From positions 1,257,501 to 1,321,500 of the forward strand of contig OU612074.1 of NCBI GenBank assembly GCA_914767715.1: 64,000 bases of DNA. Reading direction: 5' to 3'. Position 1 is the first letter of the stretch; each line of letters opens with the position of its first letter. This DNA comes from Membranipora membranacea (taxonomy: Eukaryota; Bryozoa; Gymnolaemata; Cheilostomatida; Membraniporidae). The translations under genes and the position numbers were made by a program. Below the pieces are notes generated by a model that ran no database searches, was not told where the DNA came from, and saw nothing but the letters and a program-made list of their open reading frames with translations. Below are positions 37,086 through 48,123 of the stretch, in pieces.

Positions 37086-38883
37086 CTGGAATATTTTAAC
37101 TTTTATGAAGAGTGATTGAAAAATAATGATAGATATGTTTTAGCATGTGACACAGTACTTCCACTATATGTCACATTTAGCAATGCTCTTGCAGGAATAA
37201 AACGGGAAACGGATGTGATGATGTCTGTGGCGTGAGTGTTTCGCTTAAGAAAGTATTAAGTTAAAATGTAAATAATAATCTCAGTTTATTATTTGTGTTA
37301 GTTCAGTCCCCTATAGCTTCCGAAGCTGTAGTGTATATTCACTGTTTCTGGCAATGTATGAGATATCGATCTGGGTAAATGGCTACAAAAGTTAACAACT
37401 TGTACTATGAACTGAAGATATACGCTGCGCTTTCATTTGGCAGATTTTCCGTGACACCTCCTCCTGATTCGTATTTTGAGGGTTGGATTCTCTATATAGA
37501 CAATATGCCATTTATCATAATTAAATTGACTCTACCAACCAAAAGTAAACTAATGATTTGACAGTTAATCATGTGGGGCAATCGATTTCCAAGCACCCTG
37601 TGATTGACAATATCATCAACCAGTAATAAACGCTTATTATAGAGTGACATCAAATAGGGGGCATTATATCCTATATTTTTGCTGTATGCCCTTAAATAAA
37701 CTGGACTTCTGCAAGTCTCCCTACTAGGTAGGGGGGCTCCCAGTTTTTAGGGTTTTTCCATCCCCTCCATATCTCCCTTTTTCCTCCCTTTATTCAGCTT
37801 CCTTCACCCAGAGAAATTTTCAAGCCTCTTTTGCAAGACAAACTATGTTTCCCACCCACACGGTAGCAAATTGTTAGATATGGTCTATCATTACTGCCTG
37901 TATGCGGTCATTCAATATCTCAATATTCAACAATTACTCACGTATCAATCATAGTCAATCTGAGGTCAGACTTGAAAGTAGAATGACAGTTGACACTTTG
38001 CCAACATCTAATCAACAGGAGAAGCCAAGCTATAGCTCGTCCAATGACCAAGTGACATTCACATATATTCTGGAGGCGTGAGGGGAAAGTCTTTGTTGAC
38101 AGTTTCACAAGAGCGTTAAAACTTTGATGCAGTTGTTTTCAGCAACACTGCGTTTCATGCCCCTGAATTGTCTGACAATTCTGTACAATTCTAGAATTGT
38201 CGAGGTTTGACCCATTTACAATGAACCAACCAGCTTTCCATTATCATTTAATTAAACCTGCCTGCTAAATAAATTACATTCACTATTGTGTTGTTATAGA
38301 ATGAGCCTTCACAGTGTATGACAATATAATATAATAGGCTTGATTTTACATGTAATGTGTTTCTATGTAATGACAAGACCACCTATACTACGTTCTAATA
38401 AAGATAACTCATGTAAACTTCACCCTCACAAACAAAACACTTAACACTCAGCGAGAACCTACAATAATTTAGATAGAAACATTGAACTGGCCTGTTGCAG
38501 GGTTGCCAACTGCAACCATAGCAAAACTGACAAATTTACTTTAAAATGGGCTAAGCACTAGGGCTGCAGTATTCTCTTTTCTGACTGGTATTCCCAATAC
38601 AAGTTAGAGACGGTAAGCTCAACTTGATTTAAATAAGTCATTAAAAGTCTTCCAGGATCAGGGTACAGTTAAATTTTCAAGTTACTTGTCATGTACTGAG
38701 GTTAATTAATGAAAGGTCTTAGAATGAATACTGACATTATACAGAGTGACAGTGTATTAGATACCAAACATAGTCAGAATTCATACTGCAAGACTGTTCA
38801 TTTTTGTTATTGTAACGATTTATTGCTGCATTTTATTCCACCGAGCTGCTTCCTTCAAATATAGAACAATAACTCACAGCTGA
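37086..38883. other. Gap, nothing supported
   Basis: Apart from the possible extra minus-strand exon near 37130-37240, no coding or RNA signal was found. Confidence 0.35.
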
Positions 38884-39330
38884 TCATATATGTCCTAAAA
38901 ACAGAATATCCATCTTATTGCGCTCCAATGATAGATTCAGCTCCTTGCTGGCACACACAGACAGGTCTTCCTTATTCATAGTACGAGTTTGGTCAGCCAA
39001 AGATAAAACTCCCGGACTGTAATAAAACCGTAATCCATATTCATCATAGGTGCGTTTCTAAACTGCTACACCGCTGACTGTCTATCATAACATGTACCGG
39101 TAGCATCGTTGCCTGAAAATGAGACAAAATACATGTTCTTAATAAATAGCTGTCTGTTTGGAGAAATCAAATCAATAGAACATAACCTGATGTGATGTGA
39201 CCCACCAAGTTGACATATCTACATAAATATTAAAAATCAGTTTGCTGTTAAAATGATTCAACTTACCCTTTGGAATGCCTGAACGGAAAGTCAACAATGC
39301 CAAATGAGGGAAACTAGAATTCACTTTCAG
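38884..39330 (-). CDS. Possible small minus-strand gene fragment
   Basis: Exon 39016-38884 reads GVLSLADQTRTMNKEDLSVC, then SKELNLSLERNKMDILFL, to TGA at 38884-38886. Minus-strand AATAAA signals (plus TTTATT near 38818 and 38832) follow within 70 bp. A candidate upstream exon is 39330-39267 (VNSSFPHLALLTFRSGIP), but its phase puts the next exon in another frame that stops after 13 residues. A further open stretch lies near 39515-39405. The polyadenylation context suggests a real 3' end; the exon chain is unresolved. Confidence 0.25.
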
Positions 39331-39761
39331 CTGGCAGAATAGTCATGTGACTATATTTTGCCTTCCTCAGTCATATCTGCTCTGATCATTTAAAGATAGA
39401 GCGTACCATCAGGAATTGAACGAGTGCTTGCGTTCAAGGGAACGCTTTCACCCAAGTACTCACTTGCACATGCTAATTGTCCATTGAATGAGTGATTTTC
39501 CAGGTATTTATCACAATACCTAATAGTAAGACAATGAACGCCTATTTACTATTGAGAACAAGTTTTCGGTTGACGATGCCCAGCAACATCATTTTGCTTT
39601 TGACTATCAACTGTTTTAAATAACAAATCACCAATAAGCTCAAAGAATTGTCTTCTGTTTTTGAAGGAGGGGGCAACTCTTGTGCTATCATGATCTAAGC
39701 GGGGAGTTCGCGACAAAATTACTGGTCTAAGTCGGCATTCTCAGGCATCAAGTTGAAGATA

Positions 39762-39767
39762 TTTATT
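39762..39767 (-). terminator. Polyadenylation signal (AATAAA on minus strand)
   Basis: It lies about 90 bp beyond the stop codon of the 410-aa minus-strand gene. Confidence 0.5.
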
Positions 39768-39856
39768 GTGGAATAGATGATACCTGCACAAAGCTCTTTG
39801 ATGATACATAGTCAGACTAAGCTAAATAAAAAATTAACAGCAACATAAACAAAACA

Positions 39857-42800
39857 TTAAATATCAGGCTTCACAACACAGTTGTTGTTCCAGATCTTAA
39901 GAGAAGGTACTCTTTTTGACTGTTTCTCTTGCTTGAGGCACATGACACCTCGTCTTCTGTCGAGCTGAAAGAGAACAAACCGATATGAATAATAGGTACA
40001 TGTTCAAGAGTGGGAGGTGGCTCAGTTGGTTAGAGCGCCTTTCCTTCAGCATGCAGGTTCAAATCCCAACACAGTCCATCAACTACGAGTTTCGGGCGTT
40101 CATCATGGTTTTCATTCTCCACTCTCTGGGTATGAACATTCACACTGTTATATGAGGTGAACTCTTATCCAACAACACTATGACTGCCGAAAATCTTATA
40201 CGGTAGAGGTAGCTCTTATTAGAAAAATGTTCAATTTTGTTGTCTACATATATATCAGTTAGTAGAGAGTATACCATGAATATTGTGAAACTAAGCAGCA
40301 GAAATGTCAACCATTTACCTCTTTGATGTGTCTTGCTGCATTATCTGATATAAATGTTAGCCTGACCACTTCTGCCTCATCCTCCGAGCTCATAAGCTCA
40401 TACACTAACGGAAAAAGTTCACCCTCTTCTGGCAGTTGTGCCCTTTTTCGACCTTCAAGCTTCTATAAAGTAGCATTTATAATTTGTTTCAGAAATCTTG
40501 TTTTGGAGTCAAATGCATTAGGTATATGTATCATTTTCTTGGGAATACCTGGAGATATTGTCATCAATTTATTGAATAGAAATTCCCAATTCATCCCTGT
40601 ATACAAACGTTGCCAACCAACCCATATATTCCTATATTTTTAAGTGCTGCAATACAAACAAGAAACCCAATGGGTCAGCAGCAATGCCTCTAGTGTACAC
40701 TGATGTTTTGTTAATCTTCCAGCCTCAATGATACAATGATAATATATCAAATTTGGGAGACCCCTTGTCTTACCAGATGTTTCTTTTTATTAATTCTTTC
40801 CCTCGAAATCTCTCTTTCCGACTTGACCCTACAGCTCTGTTGGATCCTTCTGTAGGACATCTTCGAGATGGTCAAGCTGTCAGCTTTCGAGTAGCCTCTT
40901 GCCGTCATGGCATCAGTGAAGAGAAGGGCTACTCTGGTATTATTCTCTGACTGGAAGCTGGAAAGAGAGGCTCTCAATAATCAAACAGAACCAAAGAACC
41001 ACAAAATAAATTGAGTATTTATGTAGAACAAAGTTAACTTACTCAAGACAGAACAAAATATCTTTGCTTATGAGTATGGTAAGGAGTTATCTATCTTTCT
41101 CACTTGACCGCACCAGCTTATTTCAATTCAAAGAATTAAATCATTCAATTATTGACAACATTCCGGATAAACGTTGCCCTTATCGCACTTAGAAAATAAA
41201 ACGGACAGGCCACTTTCGATTTCTACTGCCACAGAAAAGCTCATTAGAGCCAGGGATAAGGCATTCAAAAAGAGATGCAAGTTCTGGAAAGTTTTGCATG
41301 CTTTGGTACAACGTAGTATCAGAGGCAGTAAAAGGGCATTAATAAGAAATAAACTGAATGAAAACCAGAAAACTATAGAGTGGTGTTCAAAATTATAATC
41401 AGTGATAGATCCTAAGGAAACAAACCGTGCAGACAGGCTTTCTACAACAGAAGCCAGTGTAATGAGAACCTCTTTATTCTGTGGAAAACTAAATCATCTG
41501 TTCGAATACTGGAGTATGACATGCATTCAGAGCCTCTAAGTCTTGGTGAAACTTAACATCTCATGAACAAGTTGGATGTTGGGAAGTTAACATCATCTGA
41601 AGACTTTCCAACATGTGTCTCAGTGGAAGGTAAAGAAGATGGGATGCTTGCCTCCTAATGATATATTAAATTGGATGCTGTTTGCATCGGAATTTCCAAA
41701 TAAAGGGAAGAGAATGCAAAGCCGACAAATCCCTAAGGTTGCTTGCCCGTCCAATTACAAAGGCTATCGGCCAGTGTCAATATTGTTTCACCTGGGAAAG
41801 CTTTCTGAGGAGGTAATAATAAACAATATGAGATCCAAATTCGCAGAAGTAATAGAGCCATCACAGCTTGCTTGCCAGCCCACACTGATCACGTGAGAAT
41901 CAAAATCTCTGATCGATAGAGAGTGAACTAATTCTCTTAGCACGAGTACCATCACAAGGAAGTTGGTGTGACGACCCAAGTTAATTTTACTTATTAGGAG
42001 CGGGTACATGTTAGGTACCTGTACTAAATTGACTCTAACGATCAGAGATACACATGATAATAGTATAGTCATGAAGACAGTTTGTTACCAGCCGCACACT
42101 GGGACAGTCGACGCCTTGATCAAACTGCATGATGATTCCACATCAGAGCTTGACAACTCAAATGTAAAGTACATTCAAAATGCCACCTTGGACTTTATTG
42201 AGGCATTCGATCGACCGCAACCTGCTGTGCCCATCAAGAAATTGGAAGGATACAAGTTCAAACCCTCTTATCATCTCACTTATATCTTACTTTTTGGCAG
42301 GGGGGAAGTCTGGGGGCTCGGACTTGGTAAAGAGAAGTCACGGTACATTAGCACCAAGGTTGGCGCTCCTCAGGTACCAAACAGGACCAATTCTATGGCT
42401 CTTGTATTCCAACAACATGTCTGCGGATGGCTTTAACCACATGAAATATGTGACGGTACAACGTTTTAAACCTCTAGTGTTAACCTCAGCCACACGTCAG
42501 CGGCCTCAGTATTAACGACACAACCACGGGCCGCTTATTATAACATGCAGCTGAATTCTGAAAAGCCTGAGGTCATGAACACCAAATTTAGCTATAGGTT
42601 AAAGTATGAACAATATGTAGTGATTGATAATCGCTCAGTGTCCCCTAATGCCTACACGAAATTCCTTGGAGTTTTGAAAAAAAAGCTATCACTAAACAAA
42701 CGTGTAGATCTTTAGTTACAAAGTGTAGCTCTATACTTTTTCCCAATGAAGTTACTTAAGACTATTGGTTTAGACTAGCAGGGATTATCGATGTTTTATT

Positions 42801-45800
42801 TTACTATCATCAGATCAATACTGGGCTATGCCATTCCAGCTAGAAAAAATCCAAAGATCTGCCTTGTCTTCATTTTTGACATGTTCTATGCTCATTTCTT
42901 AACATCGTTGCTAACGAGGCACACCCTCATTTTATTGATTAATTTTTGACAATTCTACCCGAATAACTTCTCTAGCTAAATGTATTTTCAGACCCAAGCT
43001 ATGTCGTACTGAAAAAAAGGACGTAAGAGCTTTTTCATGAATTACCATGACAACAGATTGATATAGAAGGAATAACCTTATAGTTGCTTTTTTTATAACT
43101 TTTTCACCACACATGTCACACCACTGCATTGCATTCAAAACCACCGTCTTTGATGATGACAGAATGAAATAAACCCAATCCAATCCAAATACAACATTTT
43201 GGGAAAACAACCTCATACATTGAGACAATGCAATGGAAAGATGGGGTATTGAAACAAAATCAGTATTCATGAATTGCCCTGGGTGTTGCAACAATCAACT
43301 TCATGAGGTTTATATGTGAATACTTTCAAGAGTTGATTTTGGTGCTGAAACTTCTTTTTGCTACCCACAGAGGCTTGGTATGTAGAGACAATATGCAATT
43401 ATCAAAGTAAATATCAAATATAATATAAGTACATACCTCTCGTTGCCATCAAACTCTTCGTGGAGGACCCCATACACTTTCCATCCAATAGAGAAATCCT
43501 CTTTTGTTAGCTTTCTTGCGTTGTTGTTTGTTGATACTGATGTTATAATCTTGGCTGAAATAAAAACACCGGTTTTTCAAGCTAGAAGCAGCTAGGGCAG
43601 CTCTTCTTTCGTGTTGTGTGTAGGTAAGAGAAGTGAGGTTAAAGGTACGATGGCCAATGAACTAAACTGTTATGTTCATTGCTTAAACCTACATTGTGGT
43701 GACTGAAGCTAGGGCAGGTACAATAGTTTAACCTATTTATGTCCGTAGTGCAAGCAACAGTGAACTATGGTATGCTGTGGTGTGGTGCGGTGTGGTGCGG
43801 TGCGGTGTGGTGCGGTGTGGTGCGGGGTGGAGTGGAGTGGTACAGTACGGTGTGGTATAGTATATGAACGCTGAACCTACCTAGTCCGTTGATCTTTGCT
43901 TGACAATCAATATGGTCTGGGTATGCTGGTCTGGAGGTGTCCCCAAAACTACCTATTGACGCTACAATGTAACATTATATATTATGAATTATAGTACGAT
44001 AATGATAATATAGGGAAAACGAGTAATACTATCACACCTGGTTTAAAACTATTGTAAATCTTAATGATACAATGTGTCTGTTATACATGAGGTCTCAATA
44101 TGGTACTGTCAGGCAGGGCATCCGACCAAAGTAGCTCCTATGGCACATCAGTACAAAGGCTGTTGACCCTGAGAGAAAAATCTCATTTAAGGGGTTTCTA
44201 ACATGGTATCATGACTATTAACAATTGAAAGTCTTAGGAGCAATTCAAAATAATTATGGTTTGGACCCTCAAACGATGAGATGTTTGCAGCAATATCCTT
44301 AGTTCTTGAGTTGTTGAATGGACAGAACATTAAAATCACAACATAAGATGCGTTTATAGGGTAAGGGAAAGAGATATATCAGCTAGTTTCTAGGTTCTCT
44401 AGCAACCAAACCTCTAAGTGGCGCTATTACAACAATACTCACAGATATCTGTGCAAGACAGGTTATCACTCGACGATTTGCGCTGAGAAGAAGACAAGCT
44501 ATAACCACTGGTACTGCTATGCGGAGTGGAAACTAAAAAAAATATTCATCATGGAGAATAAATCAATAGTAGCGGACATCAATGACAGAGCCTTAACATT
44601 TTCTGGTATAAAGGATGCAGTTAATATCTGTGAAATCGAGATATGGGTGGTTCATTACCCGTAGGTCAATGGCTCCAGAGGATGATCAGACCACACAAAT
44701 GTCCCATCCTGTGGTGAACAACAAATGTACATATATAGTTATATATATTCATAAATATATATATGTATCATTTATCAGACGTGAGAGACCGCTTCCTTCA
44801 AAACATACTTTATATTTTGAATTGTAGTTTCTTAGTTTGTAACTGTGTCACAGAGCCCTACCCTTCGTTTGTAAAACGACACAAAACCAAATGTTTTTGG
44901 AGAAAGCCCTTGTGTTTCAGTGATGCCATACTTTGCAATGGGGAAGAGCTGAAATATATTTGGTTGGCTAGTTAGGCAGGTTATCGTATTGACAGCATTA
45001 AGTTTTTAACATATCATATTAAAACACATACCACAGAGGGGTTTAGGTGCTGCCGACTCTTGTATCTGCTGCTGGTTTACTGCTTTGCTGGTGGTATTAT
45101 TGGTGTAGAGTGTGGAATCTGCGAAACAATAGGAAAACTTAATAAGTACTAGTTACTGTGTAGTGTGTACAAAAGTAACAGGCAACTCCCTTGGAATCAT
45201 TTATCATTGTAGACTAGATTTTGTTGATTATGGTGAAAGAGGGTTGAAAATAGGTCCTTAATACAGAAACAATAGTAGTCATCAAGAATGCTATATCATA
45301 GCTTAAAATGCGAATAGACACTTTTAATTTACTCAACTGCAAAATTCGTTTCAGGAGAAGGCCATAGAAAACATAGACCTGTTAAAACACCTAGACATGA
45401 TTTATCACTATGTGTTCAATGTTTCATCGTATATTTAGCCAAAAAAGGCAATAATGATCTTTTTTTAAATTATTCGAAAACTTAAAACAGCAACCGAAAC
45501 ACACTGTTCCTGTTGGCGGCTACATATAGAATAGTTATCATTAACCATTTTACAAAGTTGATTCCTTTTTACATCATTAATTCAAAACCGACCCTACTCC
45601 CCGTATCCAGATCTACCAACCTGCTTTATTTCATAAGATCAGGAGAAATAATGAAATATTTCTCCACTCGGAATAAATACTACAAACCACAAGTAATTAA
45701 TTCTGCATGGTGTGAGCATAACCATACCTAAATAATTTGTGGAAAATCAAATTAAACAAACTCCTCATTTTGGTGATAGAAACTTAGTTGGGCGGCATTA

Positions 45801-47572
45801 TTTCATTCTTCTAGAAATCGATCCCTGCATCCTGGAATGGCACAGTCCCAACTTCATCCATGTCCCACCCACTATCCTACTAAACCTGTGTACTTACCAG
45901 TTTCACAAGATCAAACCCATAAGAATAGCTAAGACAGTACATATATTTATCATAAGTATCAGACAGCTTACCCCATTTGTAATCAGGCATGGTCTTTGGA
46001 AAACGTGCACAGTTGAAGGAGAGATCCCCAAAAGCAAGATTCATATTGTAAACGCTAATATAACTGCCTGTAATGTATCCTTGACGTATCATACTCTATC
46101 AATACAAAACCACTTACCACAGAGGAGTTTGGGTTCTGTTGACTTTGTTATCTGTTGGTTAAGTGGTTTGCTGGTAAGATTGGTTTTCTTGGTGTGGGGT
46201 GTGGATTCTGAAAAACAATATGGAAACTTAGTGAGTACTAGTTAGTGTGTAGTGTATGTACAAAGAAACAGGCAACTGCCTCGGAAATTTTGTCCGCATG
46301 GGGAGAGTTGATAAAAGGCCTCAGTTGTAGAACCAATTGAAGTCATCAAGGATGCTATATTGAAGCTTGATATGTGAGTACATGAATGTAGCTTTCTTTA
46401 CGGCCTAAAATGATGATAATGCAAAACGCAGTTTATTCTGAAGTTATGATAATATTCTGTCCATGAGAAGGTTTTGCATGGGGAGATTCACAAAACTATA
46501 CTGAAAACCATTTTTGCAAAATATTTTTAAGCCAAATCCTAACGTGGTGATACAAAAACTCGACTGGGCAGCATACATCCTGAATCGCCACTGTCCTAAC
46601 TTGAATAATTTCACCCTACCTAAAACACCCTACCCTAACTCAATATTCCAGCACAAACATGATCTTTTTCGGTATAACCTTAGGTTGAATTTGACACCAA
46701 AGTTTACCGCCTCGTATTCAGATCTAACCACGTTGCTATGGTCTGACTGAGCGTCCACAATAATACCTCACAGATTTGTACTAAGCTCAACTTCATCCTT
46801 GAATTCCCAACAATGGCCGGTTCTAGAAATCCTGAGACACCAGCCGCAAAAATTGCTCTAGATATGGTTGTAATTAAACTAAAATCAAAATGATGGTACC
46901 AATTTAAAGCTGGAACCTGAGCTATAACATGCAATAGATAACTCAAAATCCTTTTCCCATTGCAAATGCCGGGTTTTGATGTGCTGCATCACATAATGTC
47001 CCATCGATATTGTAATGCTTACCACATATAGAATTGGGAATGGCCTTCGGAATACGGTTTACAGTTGAAAATGAGACCTTCCCTCTCTTTTTCGATTTTG
47101 CCTCGTTTTCTTTTGTGCCATACACCTCGTCAAACAACTTGTCTAGGTGGAACTCCTTAGCGCTCGTACTTGCCTTCTTGGATTTTAAAGGCCTGCAAAT
47201 ATCATAATACACAAAATGTCATGGAGCCTACATGTTATAAGATTTACCCCTTGACTTCTGACATAGATATGTAAGTTTCAAAGGAATATTTTACCACCAA
47301 GTTAACATGCTTGTTAAAATCGAGAATAACCTGTTATTGCTCCTTGCTAACATACATGTTGAAAAGTGAGAACAATCCAGTGTGTTGTGATGGAGACCAG
47401 AGGACTGGATCACTATTGATAAACACTATATTTGTACAATAATCAACAAAAGATTTTTCAACTCTATCAAAGTGATACACAAATAGTAGATGACTTACGC
47501 TACGCCAGGATTATTTCTTTCCTCCTCAATAATTTCAGCCGCTGAGAAGAGTTTTCGTGATCGTGTTGACAT
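39857..47572 (-). CDS. Eleven-exon gene, 410 aa, tandem exon duplication
   Basis: Exons are 47572-47499, 47192-47023, 46207-46118, 46067-45972, 45118-45032, 44532-44443, 43952-43881, 43554-43437, 40957-40774, 40462-40319 and 39964-39857. All phases match and the frame is open from ATG (MSTRSRKLFSAAEIIEEERN) to TAA. Exons 3-7 are all phase 1-1, so they can be gained or lost without changing frame. The middle is Ser/Thr-rich. The C-terminus is charged (SYRRIQQSCRVKSEREISRE, RINKKKH, LEGRKRAQLPEEGELFPLVY) and probably folded. No family is recognised; a nuclear or nucleic-acid-binding role is only a guess. The intron between exons 3 and 4 would be 50 bp, unusually short. The 2.5-kb intron 8 contains an antisense dead LINE. 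It follows the TNP2-like gene on the same strand by 551 bp. Confidence 0.65.
40008..40150 (+). mobile_element. tRNA-derived SINE, second family
   Basis: GGGAGGTGGCTCAGTTGGTT holds a canonical A box (TGGCTCAGTTGG), and GGTTCAAATCC is a perfect B box about 35 bp later. The 5' GGGAGGT has no matching 3' acceptor strand, so this is a SINE or tRNA pseudogene. It lies in the last intron of the 410-aa gene. Confidence 0.65.
41174..42930 (+). pseudogene. Degenerate LINE reverse transcriptase
   Basis: Scattered frames match successive parts of a non-LTR element. They are an ISTATEKLIRARDKAFKKR linker, then IPKVACPSNYKGYRPVSILF with LGKLSEEV (reverse transcriptase motif 1), then a GAPQ...LVFQQHV region, then a YTKFLGVL block near 42655. 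There are many stops and frameshifts. A shared dispersed repeat is inserted at about 41885-42058. It is antisense within intron 8 of the 410-aa gene. Confidence 0.65.
41903..42056. mobile_element. Short inverted-repeat element inside the LINE
   Basis: The left end ATCTCTGATCGATAGAGAGT pairs with the right end (complement ATCTCTGATCGTTAGAGT). It shares internal sequence (TTGGTGTGACGACCCAA) with 22365-22500. It interrupts reverse transcriptase homology, so it inserted after the LINE. Confidence 0.55.
43775..43860. repeat. TGGTGYGG minisatellite
   Basis: Imperfect GTGGTGTGGTGCGG units, strongly G-rich on the plus strand, lie in intron 7 of the 410-aa gene. Confidence 0.8.
44095..44225 (+). mobile_element. 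SINE tail related to the 21.8-kb copy
   Basis: It shares GCATCCGACC, a C-CTATGGCAC/CCTGTGCCAC block and CTAACATGGTATCA with the 3' part of the SINE at 21769. The tRNA-like head is missing or decayed. Confidence 0.4.
45032..47192. repeat. About 1.05-1.09-kb tandem duplication with exons
   Basis: Exon 46207-46118 and exon 45118-45032 are clear copies (CCACAGAGGRGTTTRGGT start, GTGTGGATTCTG-type end, shared intron text GTGAGTACTAGTTA/AATAAGTACTAGTTACT), offset by about 1087 bp. The 3' parts of exons 47192-47023 and 46067-45972 are also related (VSFSTVNRIPKAIPN against LSFNCARFPKTMPDY), offset by 1051 bp. Intron stretches near 45800-45890 and 46560-46660 also resemble each other. A pair of exons has therefore been duplicated in tandem. 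Confidence 0.75.
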
Positions 47573-47946
47573 GGCTGCTATACTCAAGATAATGTTACTC
47601 GCAACGAATGATGATGCTAAGCAAAACAACCCATGTCGATGCGGAAAATCAGCGAATAGAAACGTCTGATACCAGCTTAGAATCCACAAAGTGCATTATC
47701 AATTAATTGCCTGTAGATAGTTATCAGATAACGATGTTTTAGCTGTCAAATGAATTGGGTATGGAAGAAACAATCACCTCTACAGACACCATACACAATG
47801 AGGACAAGAGATTTAGTGATGAGAATACTGCACAACCAAATTTCAATTATGGTTTGCAAATTAAGAGTACAGGGTAGGGGGTGTCAGCAGCGATATGAGA
47901 TTGAGATTAACAACAAGGGATCTTCCATATCTATTTTTCCCAATCA

Positions 47947-47952
47947 TTTATT
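47947..47952 (-). terminator. Polyadenylation signal (AATAAA on minus strand)
   Basis: It lies about 170 bp beyond the stop codon of the TNP2-like gene and before the ATG of the 410-aa gene at 47572. This supports two separate transcripts. Confidence 0.45.
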
Positions 47953-48123
47953 ATCAATGACAATAGGTGATGTAAGAGTGTCTTAGAAGTGACAAAAAGA
48001 GTACATTGTTTTATGAGTAACTCAACCAGTAAGCTTTTCTATCAAAACAAAGCATAAGGTTGAATATTATAAAAACAAAATATTAGTTAGCCATGCATAG
48101 ATGGCTCATTATTGATGCACAAT

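Noticed and set aside
40008-40080. Functional tRNA gene
   Set aside because: A and B boxes are good, but the 5' and 3' acceptor strands do not pair.
45739-46245. 168-codon plus-strand frame
   Set aside because: It overlaps, on the opposite strand, exons of a phase-consistent minus-strand gene and has no motif; it is a shadow frame.
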